Positions 1 to 11,827 are shown, counted from the first letter of the stretch. The stretch is DNA of 64,000 bases from Amoebidium appalachense (GCA_963693365.1 CAVNZM010000009.1:10230001-10294000); one strand, 5' to 3'. Notes: generated by a model not told the origin, from the letters alone. Numbers and translations are program-made.

Positions 1-229
1 GCTTCAGCATGATTTATCAATGCATTCGCCAATAAGATTATCCAAAATTCTGGCCGATGGGCATGTGTAATAATGTAGTTACACATCATGATGTTAGTCG
101 TTTTAGATTTACTGGGCTACTGTTTTAGTACAAAGAGTTGCATGCATCGTTTAAATCCGGCAACGGTTGACTCCATCGAAATTGCAGGCAAATCCAAAAG
201 ATGTTTGGCATGCTTCAGTGACCAGCTAG

Positions 230-261
<32 letters not shown>

Positions 262-892
262 CAGGGGGGGGGATCGGGGGGGGGGGGGGGGGGTCAACGG
301 AGCAGCATCTTTTCATAGTATTTGAGAAGCTGGTCTTCTGCTCGTAGCTTTTGGCCCCCAGGCCTTGTTTACAACCGCCTGAATAATTACGTAATAACAG
401 GCATTGGTAAAGGTTCTGTCAAATCTCCTCCCCCCCCCCAAATCCAAATCCATCCCTCCTTTTCCCCCCCCCCTCCCCCCTCCTCCCCTCACCAACCCAC
501 CCACAAACACACATGTGCAGTTAGGTATAACCATGTTCCACTGTGACACCCGGGATTTGAAGTAGAGAAAGAAAAAGAATAAAAAAGGAGAAAGTAATCG
601 GGGTCCTTTGTATTTCGGAAATGACGACATTAATCAGGCTCGAAGATGTTCTGAGAAAACGAGAAGCTGGAGGGGAATCTAACTAGATCTCAGATTTTAT
701 CAAAAAAAAAATCCTCATCAAACTAAGGCTGATTACCGCCACAGCGCCTACAATACATATCAAGTCAGCGAGCCTAATAGCAAATAGGCCGGGCGGAGCT
801 TGGAGAAAGTCTTGAAAAGAAACAAAAGAAAATCCACGCGCGCCTAGAAACAGATGACTCGTTTTTTGCTAAACCAACCAACACTAATATCC

Positions 893-1602
893 TCATTCAC
901 CAACGTAATCGATATAATCCTAAAACCCCATCACTGAAATTTCATCCATTACATCCAGTTTTTAGGCCATCTTAGGCACCGTGCCCACCACACACTCACC
1001 AGCATATACACCTACGGGTGGCACCGGGAATAGGTGAGCCAGATTTGCACTGCTTTTCCGGTGGAGCGCAGACATCCGCCTTTGCACCACACGAGGGACG
1101 ATGACGGGAGCAGGCGCCACAAACCCATCAGAACTTGACTTTCTGATATCAGTTTGTGTAATCTGTGCCTGATCGGCAGCGTTTTTTGCACGATCCTGCA
1201 TCCAGGTAACGGGGTTGATCTGATAGTAGAGGTGGTGTTCAATGCTACCAAAGCCTTGCTTTTCGAAGAATTTCCGCGCGCAAACATTATCCCCCTGCGT
1301 GTCGCACACGAGAATACGTGCCCCTTGCTGCACCATGTGTGTGTAGAATGCTTGGAAGAGTTTTCTCCCCACACCTGCACGCTGTGTGCTTGTGTCTACA
1401 CCCATCCACACGAGATAGCCGTAGCGCCAGGCATTTCGTTTCTTCTCGATCAGGTTGCCGAGACAGTAGCCTACCACTTTCTGTAAACACAACACACCAC
1501 AATGTTAGCAATTAGGCCCTGAGGTCTCTGATCAAAAAACACATACACGTTCATACGTATACACACGCATATATACACTCACTCTCTCTCTAGCCCCCCC
1601 CC

Positions 1603-1633
<31 letters not shown>

Positions 1634-3551
1634 CAAAAAAAAACAAAAAAAAAACAAACCTGTTTACCTTTGTCTCTTTCCCCCTCTGTCTCTTCCTCAG
1701 TCTTTCAGAGCCCCCCCTCCCCCCCTCCCCCCTCCCCCCCCCCCCCCCCCCCGTGTCTCTCTTGGTCTCTCTCATCCCTTATACCGACATCTCCTGCACT
1801 TTTTAACTTTTCAATAAACAACGCCCCTTCCCCCACCCTTCCCCCCGCTCCCCCCCTCCCCCCCCCCCCCCCCCCCGCGCAGACACACACACACACACAA
1901 TCACCTCTTCGAACCCCCCTCCCCCCTCCCCCCGCTTCCGTTTCCCCTCTCCCCTATCCCCACCCCGGCGGTCCACCTTCTCCCTTCAACCTCACACCAC
2001 CAACAATGACTATCCTCGCACTGTGTGTCACCCCGCTGCCACAATGCTCATTCATTGAAACATGGAATTCATTCCCCTTTAAACTACCGTAGTATGTCAT
2101 TACAGCTTGGTTTGGCTCATAGGTTCTGAGACTCACAACGTGCATGCGGGAGGGCATCACAAGACGTAAGGTTGTGCACGATGTGCAGCTGCTGCTGCTG
2201 CTGTGTGTGTGTGTGTGTGTGTGCGCGCGCGCGTGTGTGTGCGTGTGTTTGCGTACTTGCGCGCGCCTTTACTCAAGCTAACAACGCACCTTGTCCATTT
2301 CCGCCACAAAGCAGTTTTCCCTGTCGCTGACAAACCACTCCAACACCTCGTGTTCGCTCCATACACGGTGCAGCGATATACGCTCTTGGTCGGTGTGTCG
2401 ACAATCACAGTTTGAATGCCTTCAAGTGCAAATAACTCCAAAACACGTGTGATCAATTTGGTCCCAACACCCCTGCGTTGCCATGGAGACGCAACCGCAG
2501 CCCACACAAGGAAGCCACATGATTGTTCCTTGTGCTTCTTCTCAATGACGCTACCAAGCACAAACCCAACGAGGTTTTGGCTGCCGTTGGGGGCTTGCTC
2601 CTCCGCTACGAGACAGAATTCGGGGTCGGAGCCAAGAAGGTCAATTACCTGTGTAGGGGTTGGAGGCGGCAGGGGGGGGGGGGGGGGGGGTAGCTGAGTT
2701 AACTTACAGTACTAGTGATGTGGTGTGGTCGGAAATGATTGTGCCGGACTAAGTGGGCTAGGGAGAAGAGAGAGAAAATGCATCATGCGGTTAGGCTGCT
2801 GTGTATTTTTTCTAGATTTTTTTTGCAAAAGTAGGGATATCAGTAAGGGCAGATGTGGCGGGACACACCAGCATCTACTGCAAAGTTGCGCGGATCTGCT
2901 CACAGCACTTGCAAGCACGAGTCGACGTCACTCCCTCTTTTTAATGTTGCAACTCATCTGAAGGCTCCGTGTCTTTTGCCTATTCCAAGTTCTTTATTCT
3001 AATCATCCCCCCCCCCCCCCCCCCCCTCCCGCCGCCTCCCCAGCTCCTACCCGCTCACTCTGCTGGGCCCAATCCATGGCCATTGGGGTTGTCGTTCTTC
3101 CTTGCAGTATTTGCAACCTGAATGATGATTTGCTTGATTGCCATTCACACAACGACAATAACCCAGCATACACGGGGAACCTAGACACACCAGGCCCGTA
3201 AAAGAAAAAAATTAAGGCATGAACACATACACAACTTGCAGCATGCATCACACACGCTCACATTTGCATGTGCACATATGCACACACGCATTCATGTGCA
3301 CTCACCTCATACTCATCCCACGTGCGGAAAAGTTGCAACCCCTCTGTGTTTGCACTGTACTCCCTATCGCCCATATGGAACACGGTGGCGGCATCTCTCA
3401 GTTCCATCTGCCTTACAATCACAGGCCCATTTGAGCGCGTAACTTTCGGACGCAACACTGCACGTCTGTTCTCACCATTTTCTACACATGTTTTCTTTGT
3501 TGGGTGCACTTCGCTGTCATCACAGCTGTTGCTACGACGTACAGACGCCAT
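893..3551 (-). pseudogene. Two-domain GNAT N-acetyltransferase, copy A, broken by internal deletion
   Basis: Three exons match the intact copy at 58736-61661. Exon 1 is 3551-3306 (starts MASVRRSN, donor GTGAGT), exon 2 is 2648-2290 and exon 3 runs from 1480 to TAA at 962-964 or TGA at 893-895. GNAT proteins transfer an acetyl group from acetyl-CoA to an amine; the CoA-binding motifs here read QRRGVGTKL (domain 1) and QRAGVGRKL (domain 2). Exon 2 has lost 323 bp relative to copy B (B positions 60170-60492), with one base added. The net loss of 322 bp shifts the frame and removes the end of domain 1, the linker and the start of domain 2. Splice signals at the ends are intact, so the locus may still be transcribed, but no full two-domain protein can be made. 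The second intron (2289-1481) is full of C-tracts and CA/GT repeats. Confidence 0.85.
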
Positions 3552-4333
3552 AATGCAATTGCTATAGTAGTGGTTAGATGGATGTGTTCTTTGGAGGGGA
3601 CTGGAGAGAATGAAGGTATAAAGTCAACAGACGGCTTTTTTGAGGAGGTGACCGCGATAGCATCAGAGCAGGGAATGATTGGTGTATTGTGATTATTGTA
3701 AGATCTGGTATGAACCCGCCGAGGTTCCACATACGCATAAGAGCCACTCGTATATTATATCACAAAGTAAAAACAATGCAAAAACGGATAACTGCTAAGA
3801 TAAATGATGCTTGCTTTTGTCGCCTTATCACGGAGTTGTTGTTATATATATGAATCTATTCGTTTCTGTAGGCCCCTTTCTTCAAGGCTTGGATCTAAAT
3901 TTGAACCAATAAGTCGGTTATACCCGATTGGTTGTTGTGGCAAATAGATTGAATCCCCCAACACTCCATATTGCATCGCGACAGTCAAATTAGGAGATGT
4001 GTGTCTCTCATTTGCTAAGCACCAGAGTTCTGGTGGGATTTGGAGACCGAAGTTATGATAATAATATATATATCTGGTCTTCCAATCGCGCAATGTCTTG
4101 TTTGGAAAAAACAACTCTAATATTGAACTAGATCTAATGTATTTTAACCATTAATATAATTAATATTAAATATATTTGTATGCATGTACATATTGCCAAC
4201 GTGCAGCCCTAGGCCTGTGACGTAAATTTCTAATTGATATTTTGCCGGCCTTGGTACCGGTGCCTGCAGGAGCTGAAGGCCCAATAGCGTACTAGAAGTT
4301 ATCACAGGCCCAGGCTTCAGAGCTTCACGTGCA
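3552..4333. other. Upstream region of GNAT copy A, no gene seen
   Basis: No convincing coding region on either strand. It lies upstream of the minus-strand GNAT gene and is shared with 61662-62430. It becomes AT-rich near 4060-4190 (runs such as ATAATATATATAT). Promoter elements could lie here but none can be assigned firmly. Confidence 0.5.
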
Positions 4334-5739
4334 CGGAAGATTGATCGCGGCGATCATTCGATTCGAATAACGGCCGACCCGTCATCCGACCCGGAATCTG
4401 CAACCGATTCCTTTTACGGCACCCTGTTTAAACTTAACCCGACATGTATGGCCACGGACCTGGGGCAGGCGCCCCCTCCTGTTTTTGTTCCACCCTCCGA
4501 CACACCACCACCACCACACACGGCGTGGCCAGCGGGGCCGGCTGAGTTTGGGGCGGAATTGGAGGAACTTTTTACCCCAGATGCGGTATGGCAGTTAGTC
4601 TCCCGTTACCCGTCCCGCAAAGCGTGCGGGCCGGACGGCATCCCTATGGCACTACTTAAGGTACTCATCCCACCCCGACCCGAGAAAGACGAAAAGCGTG
4701 GCCCGCCGCCACCACTTACATGTATTCTTAGCGAGTTGTTTAGCTGGTATTCTGATGTCGGTAAAGTGCCCTCGGAGTGGCTAGCCACCTTAGTGTTTCC
4801 CATCAAGAAAACGGTTGCACAGGGTCCCATCCACGAATTTCGCCCTATCACCCTTACGTCCGTTTTTCGCCGATTATTCGAAAGTGGCCTTTTACAGGCC
4901 TTTTCCCATAACCCCACCCTTAAGCAGGCTTCCCAGCTGAGCCCTCTTCAGGCGGCGTTTCGGCATCGACACTCATGTTACGCACAAATCCTCACTCTAC
5001 ATAATGCAACTCAAAGTGATACCGAGCACCTCGTATTTATCGATTTTAAGAACGCGTACGACACGGTCGACCTCCCTCGCCTGTGGGCCAAGTTAGCCAC
5101 TCGCGGTGTCCCATTCCAAATGGGTTGGCTACTGGAAGCTATGTTTACGTTTACACGCGGACGAGCGGTGGTTAATGGGCGGCTATCCCCAGGGTTTACC
5201 CGCACGCGCGGGGTACTTCAAGGGTCCCTGCTAAGTCCTCTTCTTTTCAACCTGTATATTGATGATTTAGCCGACACTCTTTCTGCGGCACAAATTGACG
5301 GGGGGTTGCCATCCCAGGCTCCTCCCGCCCTCTTTTTTGCCGACGATATTGTGCTTATGTCATCCGATCCTCTCGAACTACGGCAATACATTCGCGTGGT
5401 TGACCATTGGTGCCAGCGCAACGATATGCAGATTAATGTCAAAAAGTGTGCCCTTTTATCAAAATCGATACCGGCATGGGACGACGTTTGTATTTTCGGC
5501 AGTCCCCTCCCTCGCCCAATCGAATACAAGTATTTGGGGATTCCGGTGGACGAATGGGGCATATGTTTCAAACGGATGATCGACCGTCGGGTGGAGAGTG
5601 CAGGCAGGTGTCTTCGGTTATTTCGGGATGTGTATCTTGCTACTCTTTCTCATACTGTCCACCTATACAATCGTCTTAGTATATTTCGCACATATATTCG
5701 CCCTTTGTCGGAATACGGGTTGCCCTTACTAGCTATGGC
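4334..5739 (+). pseudogene. Non-LTR retrotransposon reverse transcriptase ORF, first part
   Basis: This is the reverse transcriptase of a LINE-type element, which copies its RNA onto nicked chromosomal DNA. The frame is open from the truncation point at 4334; the first ATG is at 4448 but the protein probably began further upstream. RT motifs in order are EFRPITLTSVFRRL, the VFIDFKNAYDTV block with the first catalytic Asp, GVLQGSLLSPLLFNLYIDDL, and FFADDIVLMS with the catalytic Asp pair in place of the common YADD. No endonuclease domain is present, presumably lost by truncation. The frame is cut at codon ATG/GC (5735-5739) by the copia insertion and resumes in the same frame at 12875. The ORF has no internal stop, so apart from the insertion and truncation it looks young. 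Confidence 0.9.
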
Positions 5740-6496
5740 TGTTGTTTTGTACGGGTCTAAGGGAGCAGAGTGCACAGAGGTGTCATGTAAAACACGACTT
5801 AACGCATTAATGAGAGGGCAATCGGAGTTGTTCACGAGACATTGAAAGATTTCAAACAACAACTGGATCTTTATTGTGCTCTCGGTTCCTTTTGTACTTG
5901 CGACTTATCACCTTATCACAACTAAAGAGGGAGAACCAATCGGTTCTATCAGAAGATAGAAAAACACATTCCGACAGAGCATACGCATTCCAACTTCCGA
6001 TTAAACTAAAGTGTAGAAACTCTTACTTAAATAAATTAAGTAATTATACATCTAGTCACTATTAACTCACATATATATTTATGTTCGTCTCTATAAAGAA
6101 ACTTATTTAAATACATATATTTCCTAACAGTCGACACTCTCAAAGTGAAGACACTTTGTAATAAACCGAATTCCATATATATCTATTGTCCAATCACAAC
6201 ACACATATATTAACAGACAGGAATGCACAACACAATCTACAGATGTACTCGCTCGCGACTATTGGCGAGCCATCCTTTTGAGAACAAAACTAGGCCATTT
6301 TGAAATAAAGGAAAGACAACGAGTGAGGCTAGCCAATCACGCTACCTCTCAGATAAACAGAGGAGAGCAAACAGAAATAAAAACACAATAAGTTTTTTTT
6401 TTTATCAGGCAAGAGGGCCAGGTGTGCACAGATCTATCGATATCTGTGCCCACAGAAACAAGGGAGAGAGAGAGAGGGGGGGGGGGGGGGGGGGGG

Positions 6497-6582
<86 letters not shown>

Positions 6583-6674
6583 ACAAAGGAGGAAAGCAGA
6601 CACGAATACAAACAAGCTAGGACACATACATACTTCAAGGCTCTTGCTGTCATACATGGTGACGTATTCCAACA
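5740..6674 (-). repeat. copia 3' LTR (left on + strand)
   Basis: 935-bp direct repeat of 11946-12869, with termini TGTTG…CAACA. It contains a G-tract followed by a long GA microsatellite (about 6477-6581), which accounts for most of the length difference between the two LTRs. A TATATA-rich patch and repeated AT-rich motifs lie at about 6060-6200. Confidence 0.93.
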
Positions 6675-7392
6675 TCCCCACTCAAGGGGTTGAAGTTTGT
6701 GTTCTCGTGTCTGTTGATGTGACGGTAGATGAGGTCCAAACACAGGAGGGGCCGTCACACTCAAGTGTCCCCACTCGAGGATGCAAACCGAAGATCCTTG
6801 AGGTGGGAAAGAGAGTATCAAAACTGAAGAGGCACACAACGACGGTTGCCTCTGAAGACTCGAAATAAGAAATCATGGTGGTTATCGGTGATATATATAT
6901 ATATATAGGAAACACTAGTGTATGTGTGACGTGTTGGTGGCTAATGGTTTATACTGGGGACCACCCAGGTAAACACAAGGCATGAACATCTTGTGGACTG
7001 ATTTATAGACTGGTGGTCAACCAGTTAAGACACGGGGAAGGTGCATCCCGTGGACTAGGTTTAGACTGGCAGTCAACCAGCACGCCATGGCTATAGATAA
7101 TTATTTATACTGGGACGCCATCCCAGTTCGACATATATATAAGTCGAATATAGAAGAAAACCAATATATATGGTGGGATATGAATATAAATAAACGACGG
7201 ATGGGGGAGAATAATCCCCACTGAAGATGCACACATATGACGATGTAAGACTGAGTCCCCACTGATGAAGAGAAACGATGAGGAGTAGTAGACTTTCGTT
7301 GGGAGGCATCTTGATCACCGTAGGTGTGTCAACTGCTGTCCAGGGCCCCAACCTACTCAGAAACCACTCGATGATGAACACCAGTGCACGGG
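6675..7392 (-). other. copia polypurine tract and 3' non-coding region
   Basis: On the coding strand, GAGTGGGGA (6683-6675) lies directly next to the 3' LTR and is the probable polypurine tract that primes plus-strand DNA synthesis. Between it and the pol stop are about 700 bp without a coding region that I can support. Imperfect repeats of the phrase 'gactggtggtcaaccagt' occur near 7008-7083. Confidence 0.7.
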
Positions 7393-9291
7393 TCAGTCAC
7401 GGAGACTGAGGTTGGCACGGTGTGTGTCGTGGGCCGGACCAGCCAGAGGCTTGGTGAAGATGTCGGCCAGGTTCTTCTTGGTGTCGATGTAGGTGACAGT
7501 GACGTCCCCACTGTTGATGTAGTCCTTGGTGTTGAAGTAACGAACGGCAATGTGCTTGGTCCGGTGCTTGATGGTGTTGGAGTGGACCAGAGCAATGGTG
7601 GACTGATTGTCACAGTACACGGGGGTGGGCTCGGTCATGGGGTAGCCCAGCTCCTTGAGTAGATCACGGTGCCAGACAACATCTTGCACGGCAGCATTGA
7701 GGGCCAGGAGCTCGGCCTCACAGGTGGAAGTTGCAGTGATCGTCTGCAGCTTGGAGTGGTAGGTGACGGGGGAGCCTTCGAGGAGGATGACGTACCCAGA
7801 CGTGGAACGACGGGTGGTGGGGCAACCAGCAAAGTCAGAATCCGAGTAGCACTCAAGGATGGGCACCTTGCTGTTGGGGGCCTTCTTCTTGTAGTAGAGG
7901 CCGAGGTTGATGGTGCCGAGCAGGTAACGAACGACACGGAGGAGAAGCTCCCAGGCAGTCTTGGTGGGCTTGGAGCTGAATCGGCCGAGGTAGCCAATGG
8001 CATACGAGATGTCAGGCCGGGAGCACCGAGCAACCCACAGCAGACGGCCGAGGAGTTCACGGTAGGGGACGGTGGTGGGCAGGGATGAAAGGGAGGTCTC
8101 GTTGATGATGGTGCCCACGGGAATAGGGGTTGCCTTAGGCTTGGCATCGACCAGGTTGAAGTCGGTGATGATGTCCTTGATGTAGGAAGACTGCAGCAGC
8201 TTGAGGGAGTCACGGGTGTACAGCAGTTGGGTGCCGAGGAAGATGTCTGGCAGACCGACCTTGCACTCGGCAGACTTCGTGATGTGACGAACAAGCCCCT
8301 GCATGATGGTGGAGTTCCGTGTGCAGGTGATGATGGCATCATCAACGTAGTTGCCCGAACGGATGATGTGCCCGTTGGGGAACTGACGGAAGTAGACACA
8401 CGGATCGGAACGGAGACGGGTGAGGCCGTGGGCAATGAGAATGGAGTTGAAGAACTCGTACCATGCCAGGGATGCCTGCTTGAGTCCGTAGAGGGCCTTC
8501 TTGAGTTTCCAGACTTTGTGTTCATTGCCAGGGAGGATAAAACCAGGAGGTTGCTCCATGTACAAAGTCTCATCGAGGGGGCTGTTGAGGAAGGCCGTGC
8601 TGATGTCGAGTTGATGGATCTCGTGGTCCTGTTGCACACCGAGGGCAAGCAGGGCACGGACGGAGGAGGACATGACGACGGGGGAAGAGTTTTCACCGTA
8701 GTCAACACCGTAGACTTGGGTGAAACCCTTGGCCACACCACGACCCTTGATCTTGGTGTCACCAGCAGAGTTGAGGACCTTCTCCGTGACAATCCACTTG
8801 AATCGGATGATGTTGGCATCGGAGGGGGGCTCAACTACGTCGAAGATGTCCTTGTCGATGAAAGCCTTGTACTCGGCAGTGAGGGCAGTCACCACTTCAT
8901 CACCCTTGGTGCCAGAGCACAGCTTCTGAATTGACCGGGGCAGCTGAGACACATCAAGGCTGGGTCGGGAGATGCTCACCATAGCCATAGCAGGCCGGGA
9001 GGAGAGACGGGAGGAACGACGGGGAACGGTACGGAGTGGCTCAGGGGCCGGGGGGTTGTCTGTGACAGACACTCGGTGGTCGGGGATGGGGGCCTGGAAG
9101 CCAGGGATGGGTGCCGTGTTGAGGGGGGAGTTGGATAACACGGGGCTGGACGGGGCCGAGTGGAACTCCGGAGACCCAGGACGAACCGGGGTGAGATGAC
9201 CAGGTACGTGGTCATTGACGGCAGGAGCCGGCAGCAGGGGTTGCTGGCCGGTGGGGGGGGGGGGTGGGTGGAGCCACGGGGGCAGGTACAT
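7393..9291 (-). CDS. copia polyprotein, RT and RNase H part
   Basis: Copia-type reverse transcriptase with RNase H. From the N-terminus: a Pro-rich linker; the RT_2 domain with FKWIVTEKVL, the GVDYGENSSPVV block, HQLDISTAFLNSPLDE (first catalytic Asp), LKKALYGLKQA and GNYVDDAIIT (YVDD active site); then RNase H with CYSDSDFAGC, TRRSTSGYVI, CEAELLAL and CDNQSTIAL. It ends with the usual copia TKHIAVRYF…DIFTKPL segment and a TGA stop. It continues the preceding integrase ORF after a one-base frame change in the G/C homopolymer at about 9251-9266, which may be a sequencing slip, a real indel or a frameshift site. Confidence 0.93.
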   Translation of the reverse strand: MYLPPWLHPPPPPTGQQPLLPAPAVNDHVPGHLTPVRPGSPEFHSAPSSPVLSNSPLNTAPIPGFQAPIPDHRVSVTDNPPAPEPLRTVPRRSSRLSSRPAMAMVSISRPSLDVSQLPRSIQKLCSGTKGDEVVTALTAEYKAFIDKDIFDVVEPPSDANIIRFKWIVTEKVLNSAGDTKIKGRGVAKGFTQVYGVDYGENSSPVVMSSSVRALLALGVQQDHEIHQLDISTAFLNSPLDETLYMEQPPGFILPGNEHKVWKLKKALYGLKQASLAWYEFFNSILIAHGLTRLRSDPCVYFRQFPNGHIIRSGNYVDDAIITCTRNSTIMQGLVRHITKSAECKVGLPDIFLGTQLLYTRDSLKLLQSSYIKDIITDFNLVDAKPKATPIPVGTIINETSLSSLPTTVPYRELLGRLLWVARCSRPDISYAIGYLGRFSSKPTKTAWELLLRVVRYLLGTINLGLYYKKKAPNSKVPILECYSDSDFAGCPTTRRSTSGYVILLEGSPVTYHSKLQTITATSTCEAELLALNAAVQDVVWHRDLLKELGYPMTEPTPVYCDNQSTIALVHSNTIKHRTKHIAVRYFNTKDYINSGDVTVTYIDTKKNLADIFTKPLAGPAHDTHRANLSLRD

Positions 9292-11050
9292 GACGGGGGG
9301 AACGACGGATAATCACCGACGGAATTTCATCGTCATCGGAATTGGAATTTCCGGAATGCAGGGATGAATCGATTGGGGTCGTCTGATTGGTGGCCTGCAC
9401 AGAAATCTGATTGGATGCCGTGGTGAATTGTGATTCGTCGAAGACGACATCGCGGTAGAGGTTGACCGTGTTGCCACGTAGATTCATGATCTTGTGGGCT
9501 TTGTTGGTGATATCCCAGCCCACGTAGGTGCCGAGTTTGACGGTAGAGGCCAACTTGTCTCGTTTGGATGCAGGGACGTGTACATAGGCTGGGCAGCCAA
9601 ACACGTGCAGGTGGGAGATGTCAGGCTTGACACCGTAGAAAATTTCAAACGGTGTACGGCCATTGGCAGCTCTGGCCGGGGTCACGTTGATGATGTAGGC
9701 AGCATGCTTGAGAGCAGCTCCCCACAGTTTGGGGGAAAGGGAGTCGGCCTTGTCCTGATGAAGGAAGCACCGAACGATCTCCTGCAGATCCCTCATCTTA
9801 CGTTCAACGAAGCCGTTGAGTTGGGGGCAGTCAACCGGGGCAAATTCCTGAATGATGCCCTTGGACTGGCAGTACTGCTCCATAGCGTGGGAGGTGAACT
9901 CGGACCCAGAGTCTGAACGGAAGTGGGTCACCACCTTGTCGGGTTGCTTGTCAGTAGTCTCAACCAGGGCCTTGACGTATTCGAGAGTTTCGGATCGATC
10001 ACGGAGGAGGGACACGATGGTGTAGCCGGAGGCATCACAGGTACACACGAGGGCCACCTTGTAGCCACCATAGGAGGCACAGGGAGGCTCGAAGAAGTCC
10101 ATGTGCCACTTGGCACCGGGGAAGGGGCACTGGGTTCTGGTGCCGGAGAATGGGGCCTTGGTGGTCTTGCCGGAGACACAACCGAAGCAGTCAGTGGTGT
10201 CAGCCACTGAGAGGGATGAGGGGAGGCCTGTCACGAGGTCACCTCTCACCATCTTGGTGAGGGTGGACAGGGCACGATGACCGAGACGGTGGTGCCAGAG
10301 CTGAGGATCATTGTTGACCTTGACGTTGGCTACCAGAGCAGTGACGGTCCGAGGGATGGAGGGACGTATCTCATAGTCAGTGATGAAGTACAGTCCATCT
10401 GTGCCTGTGAGGGAACACACGATGTTGCCACCACGAGTGTAGAGGTATGATGGGAATGCATCCTCATCATCGAGGTGGGCAAGGAGACCCGACTTGGAAG
10501 CCATTGAGGGTGATATCAGGAAGGCTGGGGAGTCGGGTACATAGAGGGTGTTGAGGCTCAGTACTGATGTTACTCCGTTGTAGGTGACGGCCAGGTTGAT
10601 GACACCACGGTGATGTGCAGTGACGATGCCGAGGCCGTGGACGTCAGTCGGGGGGCAGGGCTCAAGAGTAGAGAAGTACTCCTTTACTGGACACACGTGG
10701 ACGTTTGAAGCCGAGTCCCAGCAGGGGTCCATGGGTAGGGAGGCCGTGGTGGACACGAGGGCAAAATGCACCTCTTTTCCAGACTTGGTGTTGGCACGGT
10801 GACGACGGGCAATTGAGCAGCCAGGTTTGTCACACTGTGTGACATGATGGTCTTCGTGACAGTAGGCACAGTCGAGGGAGCCAGTGGTCTTGGCTCGGGC
10901 CGGTAGGCTGGGAATGACGGTTACCCCCTTTACGTGGGGGGTAGGGTGACCGGGAACGATAGCCGGGGGAACGGGACCGTGAGTAATCACGGTCAACTGA
11001 GGGGGGATCGATCGGTGGGACGACCGCGGGGGTGACGGGAGACGGAGCTG
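9212..11050 (-). CDS. copia polyprotein, zinc knuckle, protease and integrase part
   Basis: This reads in the same frame as the upstream Gag ORF, separated from it only by the TAA at 11051-11053. Visible parts are a zinc knuckle CAYCHEDHHVTQC (CX2CX3HX4C), a protease-like segment CWDSASNVHV with Asp-Ser-Ala in place of the usual DSG, the GAG-pre-integrase motif LWHHRLGHRAL with CFGCVSGKTT, and the integrase core HMDFFEPP … HFRSDSGSEFT … NGFVERKMRDLQE (the D, D, E catalytic residues). The open frame ends at 9212 just after the homopolymer shift. If TAA is sense, Gag and Pol form one continuous polyprotein, the normal copia arrangement. Confidence 0.92.
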   Translation of the reverse strand, partial: QLRLPSPPRSSHRSIPPQLTVITHGPVPPAIVPGHPTPHVKGVTVIPSLPARAKTTGSLDCAYCHEDHHVTQCDKPGCSIARRHRANTKSGKEVHFALVSTTASLPMDPCWDSASNVHVCPVKEYFSTLEPCPPTDVHGLGIVTAHHRGVINLAVTYNGVTSVLSLNTLYVPDSPAFLISPSMASKSGLLAHLDDEDAFPSYLYTRGGNIVCSLTGTDGLYFITDYEIRPSIPRTVTALVANVKVNNDPQLWHHRLGHRALSTLTKMVRGDLVTGLPSSLSVADTTDCFGCVSGKTTKAPFSGTRTQCPFPGAKWHMDFFEPPCASYGGYKVALVCTCDASGYTIVSLLRDRSETLEYVKALVETTDKQPDKVVTHFRSDSGSEFTSHAMEQYCQSKGIIQEFAPVDCPQLNGFVERKMRDLQEIVRCFLHQDKADSLSPKLWGAALKHAAYIINVTPARAANGRTPFEIFYGVKPDISHLHVFGCPAYVHVPASKRDKLASTVKLGTYVGWDITNKAHKIMNLRGNTVNLYRDVVFDESQFTTASNQISVQATNQTTPIDSSLHSGNSNSDDDEIPSVIIRRSPRHVPAPVAPPTPPPHRPATPAAGSCRQ

Positions 11051-11827
11051 TTACGTCGGGGGATCCGGTGTCTGAGGTCGACGGTCGTCCTTGGTGAGGA
11101 CACGGCTTTGTAGGGCACGTGCTGTTCGGACGGTGGAGGAGGACCCGGACCCTGAGTCGATGAGACCTTCACGGATCTCTGCAGCTCTGATGTCACTGAT
11201 TAGACGGTTGTAGGTCTCGTAGTTAATGGTACGACGGAAGTAGTCGGCAATCATGGCCTGGATGTCGGTACAAACTAACTTAAGGTTCTTCTTGAGGTGG
11301 ATGAAGAAGTTATCAACCATAGTCTTATGAGGAATGGGCTCTTCGAGGATGTGCAGGGTAGTGCACAGACGGCGTGCCATGGTGAGGTAGGCCGTGACGG
11401 TCTTGAAGTCTTTGAGTTCAAGCTCATGGTAGTCGAGGAGGATTTGACGAGCACGATCTTCACGTTCAGCCGCATAGGTCATACGGAGGTTGTGGAAAGC
11501 TTGGGCAGGTGACACATCATCGTGGATTTGACCAGAGTTATACATCTCATCATTGGAGACGAGTTGAGTAAACATCTGTTCAAGGAGGTTGGAAGCCTCG
11601 GTGTAGGCCTCCTCAGTGTCATAGCCGTGCCACTCATCCTCGTCGGAAGGGTCGACCCACTCGGGGGCCTTGATGACGGGCACTAACTTGGCCGCGGTGG
11701 TGGTACGTAGGTACCGGAAGATGACGGGTTCCCACTCATAATAGGTGAGACGTTTGCCGGACTTCTTGTCCGTGGTGTCATCCCCTTTCCAGGGGGTGAG
11801 GTTGAGATACGCAGGTTTCTCCGACAT
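11051..11827 (-). CDS. copia Gag
   Basis: Gag builds the virus-like particle. The ATG is at 11827 (MSEKPAYLNLTPWKG). The sequence shows the usual UBN2-like copia Gag layout: an N-terminal Trp-containing block, a charged helix-rich middle (EAYTEASNLLEQMFTQL, DFKTVTAYLTMARRL) and a Ser/Gly-rich tail. About 258 codons lead to the in-frame TAA at 11051-11053. The zinc knuckle follows downstream in the same frame. Read-through or reassignment of this TAA would give Gag-Pol. Confidence 0.88.
   Translation of the reverse strand: MSEKPAYLNLTPWKGDDTTDKKSGKRLTYYEWEPVIFRYLRTTTAAKLVPVIKAPEWVDPSDEDEWHGYDTEEAYTEASNLLEQMFTQLVSNDEMYNSGQIHDDVSPAQAFHNLRMTYAAEREDRARQILLDYHELELKDFKTVTAYLTMARRLCTTLHILEEPIPHKTMVDNFFIHLKKNLKLVCTDIQAMIADYFRRTINYETYNRLISDIRAAEIREGLIDSGSGSSSTVRTARALQSRVLTKDDRRPQTPDPPT

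Larger units (their letters stand above)
1..4333. repeat. Segmental duplication X, copy A, left part
   Basis: This stretch matches 57833-62430 almost base for base apart from scattered substitutions, homopolymer length changes and small indels. The window starts inside it, so the left boundary is unknown. It carries the GNAT gene copy A (893-3551) and non-coding flanks. Bases 1-892 hold no gene that I can support. They contain a C-tract/G-tract pair at about 231-292 and a C-rich stretch at 428-490. Similarity ends sharply at 4333, where copy A is interrupted by the transposon pile; the rest of X resumes at 25046. Confidence 0.93.

Noticed and set aside
7384-8934. Long + strand open frames opposite the copia RT (for example 8227-8934 and 7669-8088)
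   Set aside because: They are antisense shadows of a GC-biased coding strand with no recognisable domains; the minus strand has clear RT and RNase H motifs.
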